From NCBI RefSeq assembly GCF_030272615.1, contig NC_081410.1, positions 113,277,933-113,341,932 on the forward strand: a stretch of 64,000 nt of DNA, read 5' to 3'. The notes below the pieces were generated by a model, which worked only from the letters and a program-made list of their open reading frames with translations, did no database searches and had not been told where the DNA came from. This DNA comes from Cryptomeria japonica. Taxonomy: Eukaryota; Streptophyta; Pinopsida; Cupressales; Cupressaceae. Positions within the stretch are counted from its first letter, which is position 1; every line of letters begins with the position of its first letter. The translations under genes and the position numbers were made by a program. This document shows positions 11,474 to 24,300 of this stretch, piece by piece.

Positions 11474-12579
11474 CCTTTTTCCAATACATAGTCAATAGGT
11501 TTGAAAATAATAACTATTCCATGAAATAAATTTGTTCGATATGCTTTCATATCATCTAGTATAGCATCTTGCATTTGAAGGAATGAAAGAGAGCAACAAA
11601 AATGAAAACAAAGACAAAATTTATGTTGATAAACACTATCACATTCAGATTGATAGCTTCAGACTCATAGTGTTTAACAGATTTAAATATGCTCTTCTGT
11701 TAGAGTGTATACAAAATGAAGTGCTATGAAACACACCATGGAGGAGAGAGGGCATACATAAAATAATATATTTTGAACTGTCCAAAAACATTTGATCTGA
11801 CAAAAAGAGTACATAATAATCCATCCAAATCTAAGGAAAATTTGTGTGTCATGTGATCTGTTAGGTGGGGGTAGTTGGGATTATATCTACAACAACATTT
11901 CTAGCAAATGCATCAAAATACTGAAACTTTCATCCTATATTTTCTTCATAGCATAATGGAGAACAACAAAGATGGTTCTCTCAATCAATGCAAAAAGGCT
12001 CTCGTGAACTTTCTTTCATTTTATATACTCCATATCTTTGGCAGTAACCCTCAAATGCAAAAGAGAATCTAATTAAGAATAGTGATTGAGCTGTATTTTT
12101 TAATGACTCTTAAATTCCAGGGCATTATAATAGTCACTTTAATTGATAATTAATGGTAAGTGCATTTAACATTGATATATTATAATTCTTTTTCAAGATT
12201 GTCTTAAGTTTTCAAATGTTTAAATGAATCATAATGTAGAGAAGATATTTTTACAATTTATGAAGTTAAAAATTTATAATTTTATTTTACAAAATTTGAA
12301 TTTGTTTAAAAATAAAATAATAATTTTCAATTGATCTATAAACAATTTAATAATAACTAATTAGAGTTCTACAATAGTATTGCCTAAGTGGAAGTACTAA
12401 TAAAGATTGAAAGAGTTTAAAAATTAATGCTTTTGAGATATTAAATTAAAGTTAAGGAATGTTTCTATATGTACTAGTGTTTGTTATTTAATATCTTAAA
12501 ATATAATTAAAAATAATTATTTTATATTATATAAAATATAATTTAATATTTAATTTATTATTTTATTTTTATTGTGAAA
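11474..12579. other. AT-rich intergenic DNA between LINE-A and LINE-B
   Basis: No coding or structural feature was found. Base composition becomes extremely AT-rich towards 12580. Confidence 0.6.
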
Positions 12580-13019
12580 TTTTTTTTTTGATAAAAATGG
12601 ATGACCCACTAAAATTATATTAATTTTTGATATTTTTACATGGTGTCTGGTTCAATGAGCACTGAAAGGAAAGAACCAGTAAGAAAACCCTTCAGTATTG
12701 CTCAAGAAAACATAAGCCTATCTACCCATTACAATAGCCCATAGGCAACCCATATACAACTCTTGATTACTTCATCAATTACATTAGATATAAAGGAAGC
12801 TTTGAAAAGCTTGTAGGAACCAATGAACCAATGAAGAAGATATCATCCCAAAATGAAACCACCATAGCTTAAACAAAAACAGTGCCAGCACCCCAAAAAA
12901 CCAATCTGCCTATGCACCACAAGAATCCAATGCCTTGCAGAGAACAAAACACAGCCAAAAGGGAACCAAGAAAAAGCAACTCTGACAACATAAATATGGT
13001 TAGCATACATATGCCTATC
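12580..13019 (-). mobile_element. LINE-B 3' end, separated from its body by gypsy-1
   Basis: On the minus strand this ends in a poly(A) tail (a T run on the plus strand at 12580-12589) preceded by the same 3'-terminal blocks as the LINE end at 700-949. The right edge is the CTATC TSD of gypsy-1 (13015-13019). Because the same five bases occur at 24569-24573, where minus-strand LINE sequence resumes, this stretch and 24574-32120 were one element before the gypsy insertion. Confidence 0.85.
13015..13019. repeat. Gypsy-1 target-site duplication, left copy
   Basis: CTATC immediately before the 5' LTR (TGTCA...); the same five bases follow the 3' LTR at 24569-24573. Confidence 0.9.
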
Positions 13020-14344
13020 TGTCAAAACCCTCCTTTATCACTTTTGATTTGATACAATTTCTATTATATCTTTTTCTGTGGTTGAGCTATTGAATATGGT
13101 TGAATGAATATTATAAAAAGAATAAATAATGGACCCACATACACACTTGGAGAATATAATTTAAATACACATTATTTATTTATTCTTTTTCCCATTCCCA
13201 ATTATGGCACATGTTGTAGGAGAAATTAGAAGCTTCTAGAGGAATCTTCATTCTTTAATACCTTGCATGTAACTCCCCCACTAGGATATTAATCAATTTT
13301 TTATGGGTCCAATATTGGAAAAAGAATCTCATTCATAATTAATTTCTCTAGATAGTGGAATTAAGGGATTTTTCCTATATATTGTATGCAAGTTTTCAAA
13401 AGAGGGAGTTGGTTATTATTTGAAGAAAGTTTTCTCAAATAGTTTGTTTTTAGTAGTCATATTTTCATTTGGAGAATAGTTAAGGTTGTTTTGAAGAATT
13501 TTTTCCAAGCTTGCAAGGAAGGATCAAGGAAGGCTAGGCTTGAAGATTTGGAGAGGATTCAACATCAAAAGGCTTCTCCAGGTTCCCTCTTTGCATTTGT
13601 TAATTCTTTATGTAAATTTTTCTATATTTTCAAGGGAAATATCTCTTCTTAGATTCTTTAGTTGAATATAGCTTTCTGAAGGAAATCATTTCTTAATTGT
13701 TAGATAGATTAATTAGAAAGGAAAACTATTTTTCATTAAAGAAATGCATTGATTAAAAATTCTTTTCTTTTTAAAATACAAATCCAGATTTCTCTTTTAT
13801 TTGTTAATCTATTTAAAAGAAAGAAATCAGATTCTACTTTTCTGTTTTTTTTATAAATCTATAGAAAATCTCGAATGTAGAAATAAATAAATAAATAAAT
13901 CACGTTTTTCAACATCTCTAACTCTTTTTTTTTAAAACTTAAATTCTTTTATCTCTATAGATAATTTCTCTCTCTATGCATAAAATCACTTGTATTGAGA
14001 AATCTGGCTACGAAAAAAAGTATATCAAATATGAATTCTTCTCATTATTGTTCTATTATCTATTTATTTCAGAAAAGTCTCTCTATGAATATTAATTTCC
14101 TGAGAACCTCTCAAAGAAAGTTTTTTTAACTCAACATAAGGGCAAAATTGTTGGATATGATCACTGTGAAATCAAAATTTAAACATTTGCCTATCTTTGT
14201 GATAATTTAGTTATCTGTTATATTGTTGAAACAAATTTCTCTATTTTATTTCATTCCTGTGATTAAATTCTTATTCTTATTTTTATAATAATATTATATA
14301 TATATATATCTTTCTTATATTATTAAATAAACTGGAATAAAAAA

Positions 14345-14347
<3 letters not shown>

Positions 14348-14400
<53 letters not shown>
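14348..14400. repeat. (TA)n microsatellite
   Basis: Uninterrupted alternating TA run inside the 5' LTR; the 3' LTR has only short TA runs at the matching sites. Confidence 0.9.
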
Positions 14401-14407
<7 letters not shown>

Positions 14408-14499
14408 TTTATACAAAGAAAAATATGTAAAACAGTACGAAGAAGTCCGAAAAATAAATTTCATCTTTTTTTTATTGTTGCATAGAGTAATGGGCCAAC

Positions 14500-14690
14500 G
14501 CAAGGGGTGGATATATTACTACCACTGGGGGAGTGGTACCCACCACTACCCTGTGGTCACTATTACGACAGTGGCCACAGGGGAGTGGAGGGGACCACGA
14601 CTGTCCCCTCATCACTGCAGGCCTGCACCCGCAGGTCCGTAGTGGTGATGGGACCTGTGGCCCACACTCCCACTTGGCTATAAAAGCCAC
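14500..14690. repeat. GC-rich hairpin-prone block in the 5' LTR
   Basis: A GC-rich island inside an AT-rich LTR with repeated GTGG/CCAC inverted motifs. At 14550-14581 CCTGTGG and CCACAGG form a stem with further paired bases inside. The 3' LTR deletion begins within this hairpin. Confidence 0.6.
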
Positions 14691-16267
14691 TACATAAATT
14701 TAATTCTTGGCAATTGGATTTTGTTAATTTCTTTTTAATTTAAATCTTAGTTTAATAAAATTAAACTTAGGTAAATTCATAATTAAATTATCTTTAGTAA
14801 ATTTATAATTGTAAATTAAATTATATCAAATTTTATAATTATAATCTTTCAATCTATTTAAGATTCATTGGGTCACTTAGTTGACATTTTAGATTCATCA
14901 AAAATAATTAATTCATGATTTGAACCAAAATTGTCAAATGTCTAAACTAATTGCTATTTTTTAACCAGTGACTCTATAAGTGATTATTCTCATGGTAGAA
15001 ATAAAACATTGCTTAACCTTGCATGTAACTCACACTATCCTTGCTTTATGCGAATTACTTATACATTAATTGTATTTATTGATGAGCGAGTTAAATTTTC
15101 ATCATCTTCATGCAAGTTACATGTTTTAATATGTGAGTTCATAATTGTCATTATCATGCAATTATTTTTCAATATTAAATAGTTTAGTTGTAGAAGGATG
15201 GTATTTTTATCAGGTGGTACATGAATGCCATCGAAGTAGTTATTTCAATTAATTAAACCTTGCAATGTCCAATTATGTACATTCATTTCATAATTGTTTC
15301 AAGCATGATGTTTTTCATAGCTTCTTAGTTAGAAAATTAAATAAAGGAAGTTGGAAAACCAAAACCTAGCAGCGTTTGGTATTTATGGTGCCTCTGGGTC
15401 ATGCTTACGGGTAATGCCATCGTGTTGCACTACTGCACTTAATGCCTAATAAAGTTGCATCAACGACGTTTGTGGCATCATCCCTATAAATCATTGGGGA
15501 GTAATAAGGGACATTTGGAAGTTAAAATCTACGGGGTGGGTAATCCCCCTTGGATCGATATTCTAATAAGATAATCCTTTAATGATTTTACATCTGCTGA
15601 GTTAAACCATAGTAAACCCTCTTTAGGGTTGATTAAGTGAAATGGTTTTATGAAATTGAATTAATCTTGAAGAGTTGTTGACGATTGACAATTGGTTCAA
15701 AGGTGACACTCATGATAGGTATTAGGATCTAGTTGTTTTAGGCCACAAACAATAGGCCATCTTGAGCCTTTGTTTACGTGCTACCACCATTGGTAGCAAC
15801 TGTAGAGAAACTGTCTGGGACATTGACCCTAGAAAGGGTTTCGTACCCACTAACCAGTTTACATCAAACCATAGAGTAGAAAACAAAACTAAATACTTTA
15901 CACCTTGATCTCATGCCGAAACGGGTATGTAGGCAGTCTAGGGATGGAGTTGTCCCTAGTACTCAAGTGTTCATGGATGGGGTCTAGGTTTTGGTAAGAA
16001 GATGGATTGCGAAGAGTCCTAATTCGAAAGATAGGTGTAATAAAAAGAAAAATTAATTCAATGCATACTCGGAAGGAATCACGTATGGATTCGCTTGACT
16101 TCCTGAGGCTTTAAGCCAAATCCTGAGGCAGAATTCAAGCTTGCACTATATTATTTGATTTCTCCTAAGGATGATGACCTCGGTGCACTCTTATTAGGGG
16201 AGTTTAGTACTTATTGAGTGACTCAAGACTTGAATGGTCCCGATGAGTCTAAGTCTCTGGCCAGAGC

Positions 16268-16437
16268 ACCTCCTATCCCAATTGGATAGATGCCTAACCC
16301 ATATGAGTAGATGCCTATCCTGTATTGGATAGATGAAACCTTCTGCTTCGTATGGACAAATGCCTAACCCATATGGTTAGATGCTCATCCCAGATGGATG
16401 AATGCCTAATCCTAATGGATGGATGCCTAGAGTATGC
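16268..16437. repeat. Degenerate ~21-bp tandem repeat in the 5' LTR
   Basis: About seven to eight units of the form GGATGGATGCCTAACCC.ATAT, each 19-27 bp. The matching array in the 3' LTR lies at about 24320-24483 with point differences. Confidence 0.7.
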
Positions 16438-16519
16438 GATTGAATCAAACACAAATGATTAAAGTAAACAAAAAAAATGTGGTCAAATTTTTTTGGGTTA
16501 AGTAAAGTGGGTTATTACA

Positions 16520-16533
16520 TGTCATATCAGAGC
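16520..16533 (+). promoter_or_regulatory. Gypsy-1 primer-binding site (initiator tRNA-Met type, degenerate)
   Basis: Directly after the 5' LTR the sequence reads TGTCATATCAGAGC, close to the usual plant TGGTATCAGAGC complementary to the 3' end of initiator tRNA-Met, with a few differences. Confidence 0.75.
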
Positions 16534-16668
16534 AAAGGTTCAAGTCTAGGCCTTGTGCTCACTTCAATTTACACAACTAAAGGAATATTTTGCAATGGTA
16601 GAGATTAAATTATAAAATATTAAATCAAGAACTAACCACATAATTTAATTTTCAGGTAAAACCCTAGA

Positions 16669-17930
16669 ATGGCTAAAGGAAGAGGAAGAGGAAGATGAAG
16701 AGGAAGGGGAAATTGAAGACGTGCTACCACTAGTAGAAAAAGGGAAGCTAACCATGAGGAAAATCATGAAGATAACCATGAAGAAAACCATGAGGAAGAC
16801 CATGAAGGGGATCAACATTACCCAGGGAATAACGAAGATGGGTTCGAGGCTATAATCAACCTGCTAACCAAAAAAAAGGATAAAATCAGCTTCTTGGAAC
16901 AATCAATGCAAGACCTTAGGGCAAGGTAGATTGACATTGAAAATTGAAGTGGAACTAAAATTGGGAACCCTGGTAGCAATCAAGGGAATATGATGGGCAA
17001 TAGAAAAGAAAATAACATATTGGAACTATCTAAGGATTTGAAGAAAATCACCCCCTCTAAGTTCGATGAGAGGCAAATTGGTGAAGGAGCCGAGAATTGG
17101 TTAAATAAAATGGAAAAGTATTTTGAACTAAGAGATTTTAGCAAAACAACCAAGGCCTTATGGGGTTTCTATCAACTCACAGGGGAGGCAGCTAGTTGGT
17201 GGACCAACACCAAGGAGAAAAATGGGTATAGCAGGGATATGATCACATTGGATCAATTTGTTCACCACTTCCGTAAAAGGTGGCTCCCTCAAATGTTCTT
17301 TGATGAGAAGGTGATGGAGTTTCATAATCTACATCAAGGGGCCCTATTAGTCCAACAATATTGGGATAAGTTCACCAAATTGCTTAAGTACATACCTATG
17401 TACCAGAAAGATGAAGAAGGCCAAGAGAGGAAGTTCATTTTGGGACTAAATACCAACATAGGGGTAGAGGTTGACATGCATGGACCAAAAAAGATGAATG
17501 AAGTACTTGAAAATTCCCTAAGGCAGGAGAGAAATATTCAAGCCCTAACAACAATAAGGTAGAACTATAATGGGAACCACTCTTTTAAAAGGAAGCAGGA
17601 ATTCAAGGGGAACACTAACTTCAACTAAAGTCAAAGGAATAATTCTTCTGAAAGAAGGCCACCCCCTAATCAATATCAGAGGAATCGAAATAATAATAAT
17701 AATAGGGGCAATAATAACAGGGGCAATGACCAGCAGAATGGGATAACTTATCCACCCAGGGTCAATGAAACAAGGAATGATCCCCCTAGGAATGAGGGCA
17801 GGAAGGGTCCTCCAGGTGGATTCTTTATGTGTGGGAGAAACCATTTTGCTAGAGAATGTCCCAGGATGCAAGGTCAGATTAGGGCTAATCAACCACAACA
17901 AGGGCCCCAACAAAGGATTCATGTAGCAGT
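16669..17930 (+). pseudogene. Gypsy-1 gag, broken
   Basis: Gag forms the virus-like particle. From ATG 16669 a Gly/Arg-rich start is followed by an acidic His/Glu repeat (NHEENHEDNHEE) and then a retrotransposon gag domain (16990-17562) with WLNKMEKYF, GEAASWW, FRKRWLP and KFILGL motifs. Stops occur at 16696 and 16714 (TGA, as from CGA), near 16927 (TAG) and at 17560 (TAG). After an Asn/Arg-rich stretch the nucleocapsid knuckle near 17827 reads MCGRNHFARECP, lacking the first Cys and one spacer residue, so the CCHC motif is destroyed. A frameshift near 17930-17964 separates it from protease. Confidence 0.9.
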
Positions 17931-17963
17931 TAGGAACCGAAGAGCAAGTTCCAGAATGTTCCC

Positions 17964-18293
17964 GTGGAAACTACATGTACACTATTTGAACAACCAATTT
18001 CAATTTTAATTGACACTGGGTCATCTAAATGTTTCATCTCACCCGAATTAGTAAGCAAATATGCATTAAAAGTTAATCAAATGGAGTCATCATGGACGGT
18101 TCAATATGGGGATAAGGCAACTAGGGAAGTAACTAAGTGTTTGTTGAGGGCAAGGGTACAATTTCTTGAGTTTGAAACAAGGGTAGATCTCTATGTGGCA
18201 ACTCTAGGATTATATGATGTAATTATTGGAATTAGTTGGTTAATAGATCATCAAGCTAATGTATATTTATATAAAAAAGTTGTTGAATGCTAG
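17964..18293 (+). pseudogene. Gypsy-1 aspartic protease region
   Basis: Retropepsin-like segment with the catalytic ILIDTGSSKCFIS motif and a downstream YDVIIGISWL that matches the conserved second half. It ends in a TAG at 18291-18293; the same frame then continues into reverse transcriptase, as expected for one pol polyprotein. Confidence 0.88.
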
Positions 18294-19827
18294 GATGATG
18301 GGGGGGAAAGGGTCAAAATCCAAGGAAAGTTTAACCCCATTAATATAGAAACCATATCAGCCATGCAATTAAAGAAGGAAAGAAGAAGAGGAGGCCTAAT
18401 CTATATGGTTGAAATTGATGAAGGAAAAGAGGAAAATACCCCTTTCTTAAGAGAATTCAAGGATGTATTTCTAGAAGAATTACCCAGCTTACCCCCTAAA
18501 AGGAAGTTTGACTTTTTTATCAACTTACTACCAGGAGCTGAACCAGTGTCAGGGGCACCTTACCAAATAAACACAACTGAATTACAAGAGCTCAAAATGC
18601 AATTAGAGGAACTCTTAGCTAAGGGATTAATAAGGCCAAGTGTGTCACCATGGGGAGCACCAGTCTTATTCATTAAGAAGAAGGATGGAACCTTAAGGCT
18701 ATGCATCGACTATAGGATGTTGAACAAGGTCACAATAAAGAATAGGTATCCCTTACCTCGAATAGAGGATATTTTTGACCAAATGAAAGGAGCAATAGTT
18801 TTCTTGAATATAGACCTCCAATCAGGATATCATCAACTCAAAATTAAGGAGGAGGACATACCGAAGACAAATTTCAGGACTAGATATGGGCATTATGAAT
18901 TCATAGTAGTTCCTTTTGGTGTAACCAATTCCCCAGCTGCATTTATGAACCTTATGAATAGCGTACTCCATGACTACTTGGACAAATTCATTTTGGTATT
19001 TCTAGATGACATATTGATTTACTCTAGGAATGAGGAGGAACATTTAGTACACCTACAAATTGTTTTGCAAAGGTTGAGGGAACATAAGTTATATGGGAAA
19101 CTGTCAAAATGTGCCTTCTTCGAGGAAAAGATTCACTACCTTGGGCATATAATATCAAAGGAAGGAATAGCAGTTGATCCAGATAAGATAAAGGCAATAG
19201 TAGAATGGCCTATCCCTAAAAATGTTTCAGAGGTAAGAAGCTTTTTTGGGGCTAGCAGGGTACTATAGGGGGTTTGTGGAAGGATTATCTAAGATGGCAA
19301 AACCCATCACCTCATTGCAGAGGAAGGGTAAAAGGTTTATGTGGATAGAACAATGTGATAAGGCATTCCAAATTTTGAAGGGGAAACTAACTTCAGCACC
19401 CATTTTAAAAGTACTAGATCCAAATGGACACTTCATAGTCGTAACTGACGCTTCTATTGAAGGTTTAGGAGGAGTACTTGTCCAAGATGAAGGGGTAGTA
19501 GCTTACGAATCCAGGAAGCTAAAGACTCACAAATTTAATTATGCACCCCATGACTTAGAGTTAGCAACGATTGTGCATGCCCTACAGAAATGGAGACACT
19601 TCTTACTAGGGAAGCCCTTTGAGTTAAAGTCAGATAACCAAGGACTAAAGTACATCTTTACCCAACCCCACTTAAATGCTAGGCAAAGAAGGTGGTTAGA
19701 GTTTCTAAGTGAATATGATTTTGAAATTGAATATATTAAGGGGAAGGAAAATAGGGTGGCAGATGCTTTAAGTAGGAGGATACACTTGATGACTATAGAA
19801 ACATTCAAAACTTCTTTCAAAAGGTAA
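18294..19827 (+). pseudogene. Gypsy-1 reverse transcriptase and RNase H, frameshifted
   Basis: The RT (18363-19268) is nearly intact: [42 protein letters not shown] and the catalytic [10 protein letters not shown], then YLGHIIS. A frameshift near 19250 moves the thumb/connection into another frame, which carries on into Ty3-type RNase H (TDAS, FELKSDNQ, VADALSRR) ending at a TAA at 19825-19827. All visible catalytic Asp residues are kept. Confidence 0.93.
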
Positions 19828-21247
19828 GTAATGTATGAGTAGGAACATGACCCATGGTATGAGCAAGTCAAATTGACTTTAGAATACGATACAACCGATC
19901 CTAAGATTGAAGGGTATACATTAGATGAAGATGGGTTGCTTAGATACAATAATAGAATCTATATTCCTAATTCAGGAGACTTAAGGGAAGTAGTCTTGTC
20001 GGAGGCTCATAATGCCCCTTACTCAGGGCACCTGAGGGTTAACAAACTTTATGCTGATCTAAAGAAGCTATACTTTTGGCAAGGCATGAAGAATGACATA
20101 ATCAAATATGTGGCTAAATGTTTGGAGTGTCAAAGAGTAAAGGCAGAGCATAGACATCCACCTGGATTATTACAGTTACATGATGTACCTCAACACAAGT
20201 GGCAAGTTATTAGCATGGATTTTGTGCAAGGGTTGCCCATGTCACCATCTAGGCATGATATGATAATGGTGGTAATTTATAAACTAACCAAGGTGGCACA
20301 CTTTATACCAGGGAATCTGACGGATGATGCACCTACCTTGGCAAGGCACTATGTTAAGGAAATATTTAGGTTGCATGGAATGCCAGAGAAAACCATATCA
20401 GATAGAGATGCTAGATTCACTTCAAGGTTTTCGACAACTATTCAATCAGCTCTGGGAACTCAACTAAATTTTAGCACTACATACCATCCTCAAACTGACG
20501 GTGAAACAAAGAGGACAAATCAGATTTTGGAAGACCTACTTTGCATGTACTGCATGGACCAATAGAAGAAATGGGAAGATTTCCTACCTCTGGTAGAGTT
20601 TGCTTACAGTAATACATATCAAACATCTTTGGGAATGACACCTTTCAAACCATTGTATGGTAGGCCATGTCGAACACCTTTGAGTTGGGATAGTCTTGAA
20701 GATAGAGTAATTGTTGGACCAGATATGTTGAAGGAAATGGAAAGGAAACGTAAGGAAATCAGGCAAAGATTGAAGGAAGCCTCAGATAGGCAGAAAAGTT
20801 ATGCAGACAAGAACAGGACACCAAGGGAGTTTGAGGTGGGAGAGATTCCTAAGGGTTAGACCACATAAGAGTTCCATAAGGTTTGGGAAAAAGACTAAGC
20901 TTGCACCTCGTTATGTTGGGCCTTTTGAAATATTGGAAAGGATTAATCCAGTTGCATACCAGATGGCCTTACCTCCCCAGTTGAGCCAAATCCATGTTGT
21001 CTTCCATGTATCTCTTCTTAAAAAGTATGTACCTAATGAGAAACATATTTTGAATTGGGATGCTTTACAGGTCCAGGAAATGGGAGGAATAATGATAGAG
21101 TCATTTAGACACTTGGAGAGGTGCCAGTGCCAATTGTGCAATAGAGAGGTTGATCAATACAAAGTACAATGGAATCAGTATGATGAAAAGAATGCCATGT
21201 GGGAATATACTAGGGAAATGCAACAATTGTTTCCTTTTTTGTTTTAA
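19828..21247 (+). pseudogene. Gypsy-1 integrase with chromodomain-like C-terminus, broken
   Basis: An HHCC zinc-binding segment (SEAHNAPYSGHLR ... CLECQRVKAEH) leads to the catalytic core (WQVISMDFVQGLP, TISDRDARFTSRF, TYHPQTDGETKR). A TAG follows CMDQ near 20563, in place of an expected Gln. A frameshift near 20850 leads to the GPY/F-type module ([29 protein letters not shown]) and a tail [19 protein letters not shown], close to the degenerate chromodomain of plant chromoviruses. It ends at TAA 21245-21247. Confidence 0.92.
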
Positions 21248-21310
21248 ACTAATCATGAACTATAGACTCTTTTGGATACACTCAATAAGTGCATCAGGAC
21301 GATGCACAAA

Positions 21311-21325
21311 TTAAGGGTGGGGGGA
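21311..21325 (+). promoter_or_regulatory. Gypsy-1 polypurine tract
   Basis: TTAAGGGTGGGGGGA lies directly before the 3' LTR, the usual place for second-strand priming. Confidence 0.85.
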
Positions 21326-24300
21326 TGTCACAACCCTCCTTTATCACTTTTGAATTGATACAATTTCTATTATATCTTTTTGTGTGGTTGAGCTATTGAA
21401 TATGGTTGAATGAATATTATAAAAATAATAAATAATGGACCCACATACACACTTGGAGAATATAATTTAAATACGCATTATTTATTTATTCTTTTTCCCA
21501 TTCTCAATTATGGCACATGTTGTAGGAGAAATTAGAAGCTTCTAGAGGAATCTTCATTCTTTAATACCTTGCATGTAACTCCCCCACTAAGATATTAATC
21601 AATTTTGCATGGGTCCAATATTCGAAAAAAAATCTCATTCATAATTAATTTCTCTAGATAGTGGAATTAAGGGATTTTTTTCTATATATTGTATGCAAGT
21701 TTTCAAAAGAGGGAGTTGGTTATTCTTTGAAGAAAGTTTTCTCAAATAGTTTGTTTTTAGTAGTCATATTTTCATTTGGAGAATAGTTAAGGTTGTTTTG
21801 AAGAAATTTTTCCAAGCTTGCAAGGAAGGATCAAGGAAGGCTAGGCTTGAAGATTTGGAGAGGATTCAACATCAAAAGGCTTCTCCAGGTTCCCTCTTTG
21901 CATTTGTTAATTCCTTATGTAAATTTTTCTATATTTTCAAGGGAAATATCTCCTCTTAGATTCTTTAGTTGAATATAGCTTTCTGAAGGAAATCATTTCT
22001 TAATTGTTAGATAGATTAATTAGAAAGGAAATCTATTTTTCATTAAAGAAATGCATTGATAAAAATTTCTTTTCTTTTTAAAATACAAATGCAGATTTCT
22101 CTTTTATTTGTGAATCTATTTATTTAATCTATTTAAAAGAAAGAAATCAGATTCTACTTTTCTGATTTTTTAGAAATCTAGAGAAAATCTCGAATTTGGA
22201 AATAAAAAAATAAATAAATCATGTTTTTCAACATCTCTATCACTTTAAAAAAAAAAAACTCAAATTCTTTTATCTCTGTAGATAATTTCTCTCTCTATGC
22301 ATAAAATCACTTGTATTGAGAAATCTCGCTATGAGAAAAAGTATATCAACTATGAATTCTTCTCATTATTGTTCTGTTATCTATTTATTTTAGAAAACTC
22401 TCCCTGTGAATATTAATTTTCTGAGAACCTCTCAAAGAAAGTTTGTTTATCTCAACATAAGGGCAAAATTGTTGGATATGATCACTGTGAAATCAAAATC
22501 TAAATATTTGCCTATCTCTATGATAATTTAGTTATCTGTTATATTGCTGAAACAAATTTCTCTATTTTATTTCATTCCTGTGATTAAATTCTTATTCTTA
22601 TTTTTATAATATATATATATATATATTATTAAATAAACTGGAATAAAAAACCACATATATATATAATTAGAATTTATACAAAGAAAAATATGTAAAACAG
22701 TATGAAGAAGTCTGAAAAATAAATTTTGTCCTTTTTTTAATTGTTGCATAGAGTAATGGGCCAATGTAGGGGGCAGAGATATTACTACCGCCGAGGGAGT
22801 GGTACCCACCACTACCCTGTGTGAAATTATTTTATGAAATTGATTTAATCTTGAAGAGTTGTTCACGATTGACAATAGGGTCAAGGGTGACACTCATCAT
22901 AGGTATTAGGATCTAGTTGTTTTAGGCCACAAACAATAGGCCATCTTGAGCCTTTGTTGAAGTGCTACCACTGTGGGTAGCAACTGCAGAGAAATTGTCT
23001 CAGACATTGACCCTAGAAAGGGTTTCATACCCATTAACCAGTTTACATCAAACCATAGAGTACAAAACAAAACTACATACTTTACCCCTTGATCCCATGT
23101 TGAAACGGGTATGTAGGTAGTCGAGGGACGGAGTTGTCCCTAGTACTTAGGCGTTCGTGGATGGGGTCTAAGTTTTGGTAAGAAGATGGATTGCAAAGAG
23201 TCCTAATTTGAAAGATAAGTGTAATAAAAGGAAAACGTAATTCAATGCATACTCAGAAGGAATCTCGTATCAGGTAGATGAAACCTTCAAGCTTGCACTA
23301 TGTTATTTGATTTCTCCTAAGGACGATGACCTCAAAGAAAGTTTGTTTATCTCAACATAAGGGCAAAATTGTTGGATATGATCACTGTGAAATCAAAATC
23401 TAAACATTTGCCTATCTCTATGATAATTTAGTTATCTGTTATATTGCTGAAACAAATTTCTCTATTTTATTTCATTCCTGTGATTAAATTCTTATTCTTA
23501 TTTTTATAATATATATATATATTATTAAATAAACTGGAATAAAAAACCACATATATATATAATTAAAATTTATACAAAGAAAAATATGTAAAACAGTATG
23601 AAGAAGTCTGAAAAATAAATTTTGTCCTTTTTTTAATTGTTGCATAGAGTAATGGGCCAATGCAGGGGGCAGAGATATTACTACCACCGAGGGAGTGGTA
23701 CCCACCACTACCCTGCGTGAAATTATTTTATGAAATTGATTTAATCTTGAAGAGTTGTTCACGATTGACAATAGGGTCAAGGGTGACACTCATCATAGGT
23801 ATTAGGACCTAGTTGTTTTAGGCCACAAACAATAGGCCATCTTGAGCCTTTGTTGAAGTGCTACCACTGTGGGTAGCAACCGCAGAGAAATTGTCTCAGA
23901 CATTGACCCTAGAAAGGGTTTCGTACCCATTAACCAGTTTACGTCAAACCATAGAGTACAAAACAAAACTACATACTTTAACCCTTGATCCTGTGTTGAA
24001 ACAGGTATGTAGGTAGTCGAGGGACGGAGTTGTCCCTAGTACTTAGGCGTTCATGGATGGGGTCTAGGTTTTGGTAAGAAGATGGATTGCAAAGAGTCCT
24101 AATTTGAAAGATAAGTGTAATAAAAGGAAAACGTAATTCAATGCATACTCAGAAGGAATCTCATATTAGGTAGATGAAACCTTCAAGCTTGCACTATGTT
24201 ATTTGATTTCTCCTAAGGACGATGACCTCAGTGCACTCCTATTAGGGGAGTTTAGTACTTAGTGAGTGACTCAGGACCCGAATGGTCCCGATGAGTCTAA

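Larger units (their letters stand above)
13020..16519 (+). repeat. Gypsy-1 5' LTR (3.5 kb)
   Basis: Starts TGTCAAAACCCTCC and ends GGGTTATTACA, followed directly by the primer-binding site. It contains a TA microsatellite (about 14348-14400), a GC-rich hairpin-prone block (about 14500-14690) and a degenerate ~21-bp tandem repeat near its 3' end. It holds about 1.08 kb (14556-15639) missing from the 3' LTR. No ORF in it appears real. Confidence 0.93.

Noticed and set aside
14472-14690. Minus-strand ORF in the GC-rich LTR block
   Set aside because: GC-rich LTR sequence; no conserved counterpart in the 3' LTR.
22567-23789. Paired ~100-codon minus-strand ORFs with near-identical sequence
   Set aside because: They are the two copies of the LTR-internal duplication read on the antisense strand; no domain.
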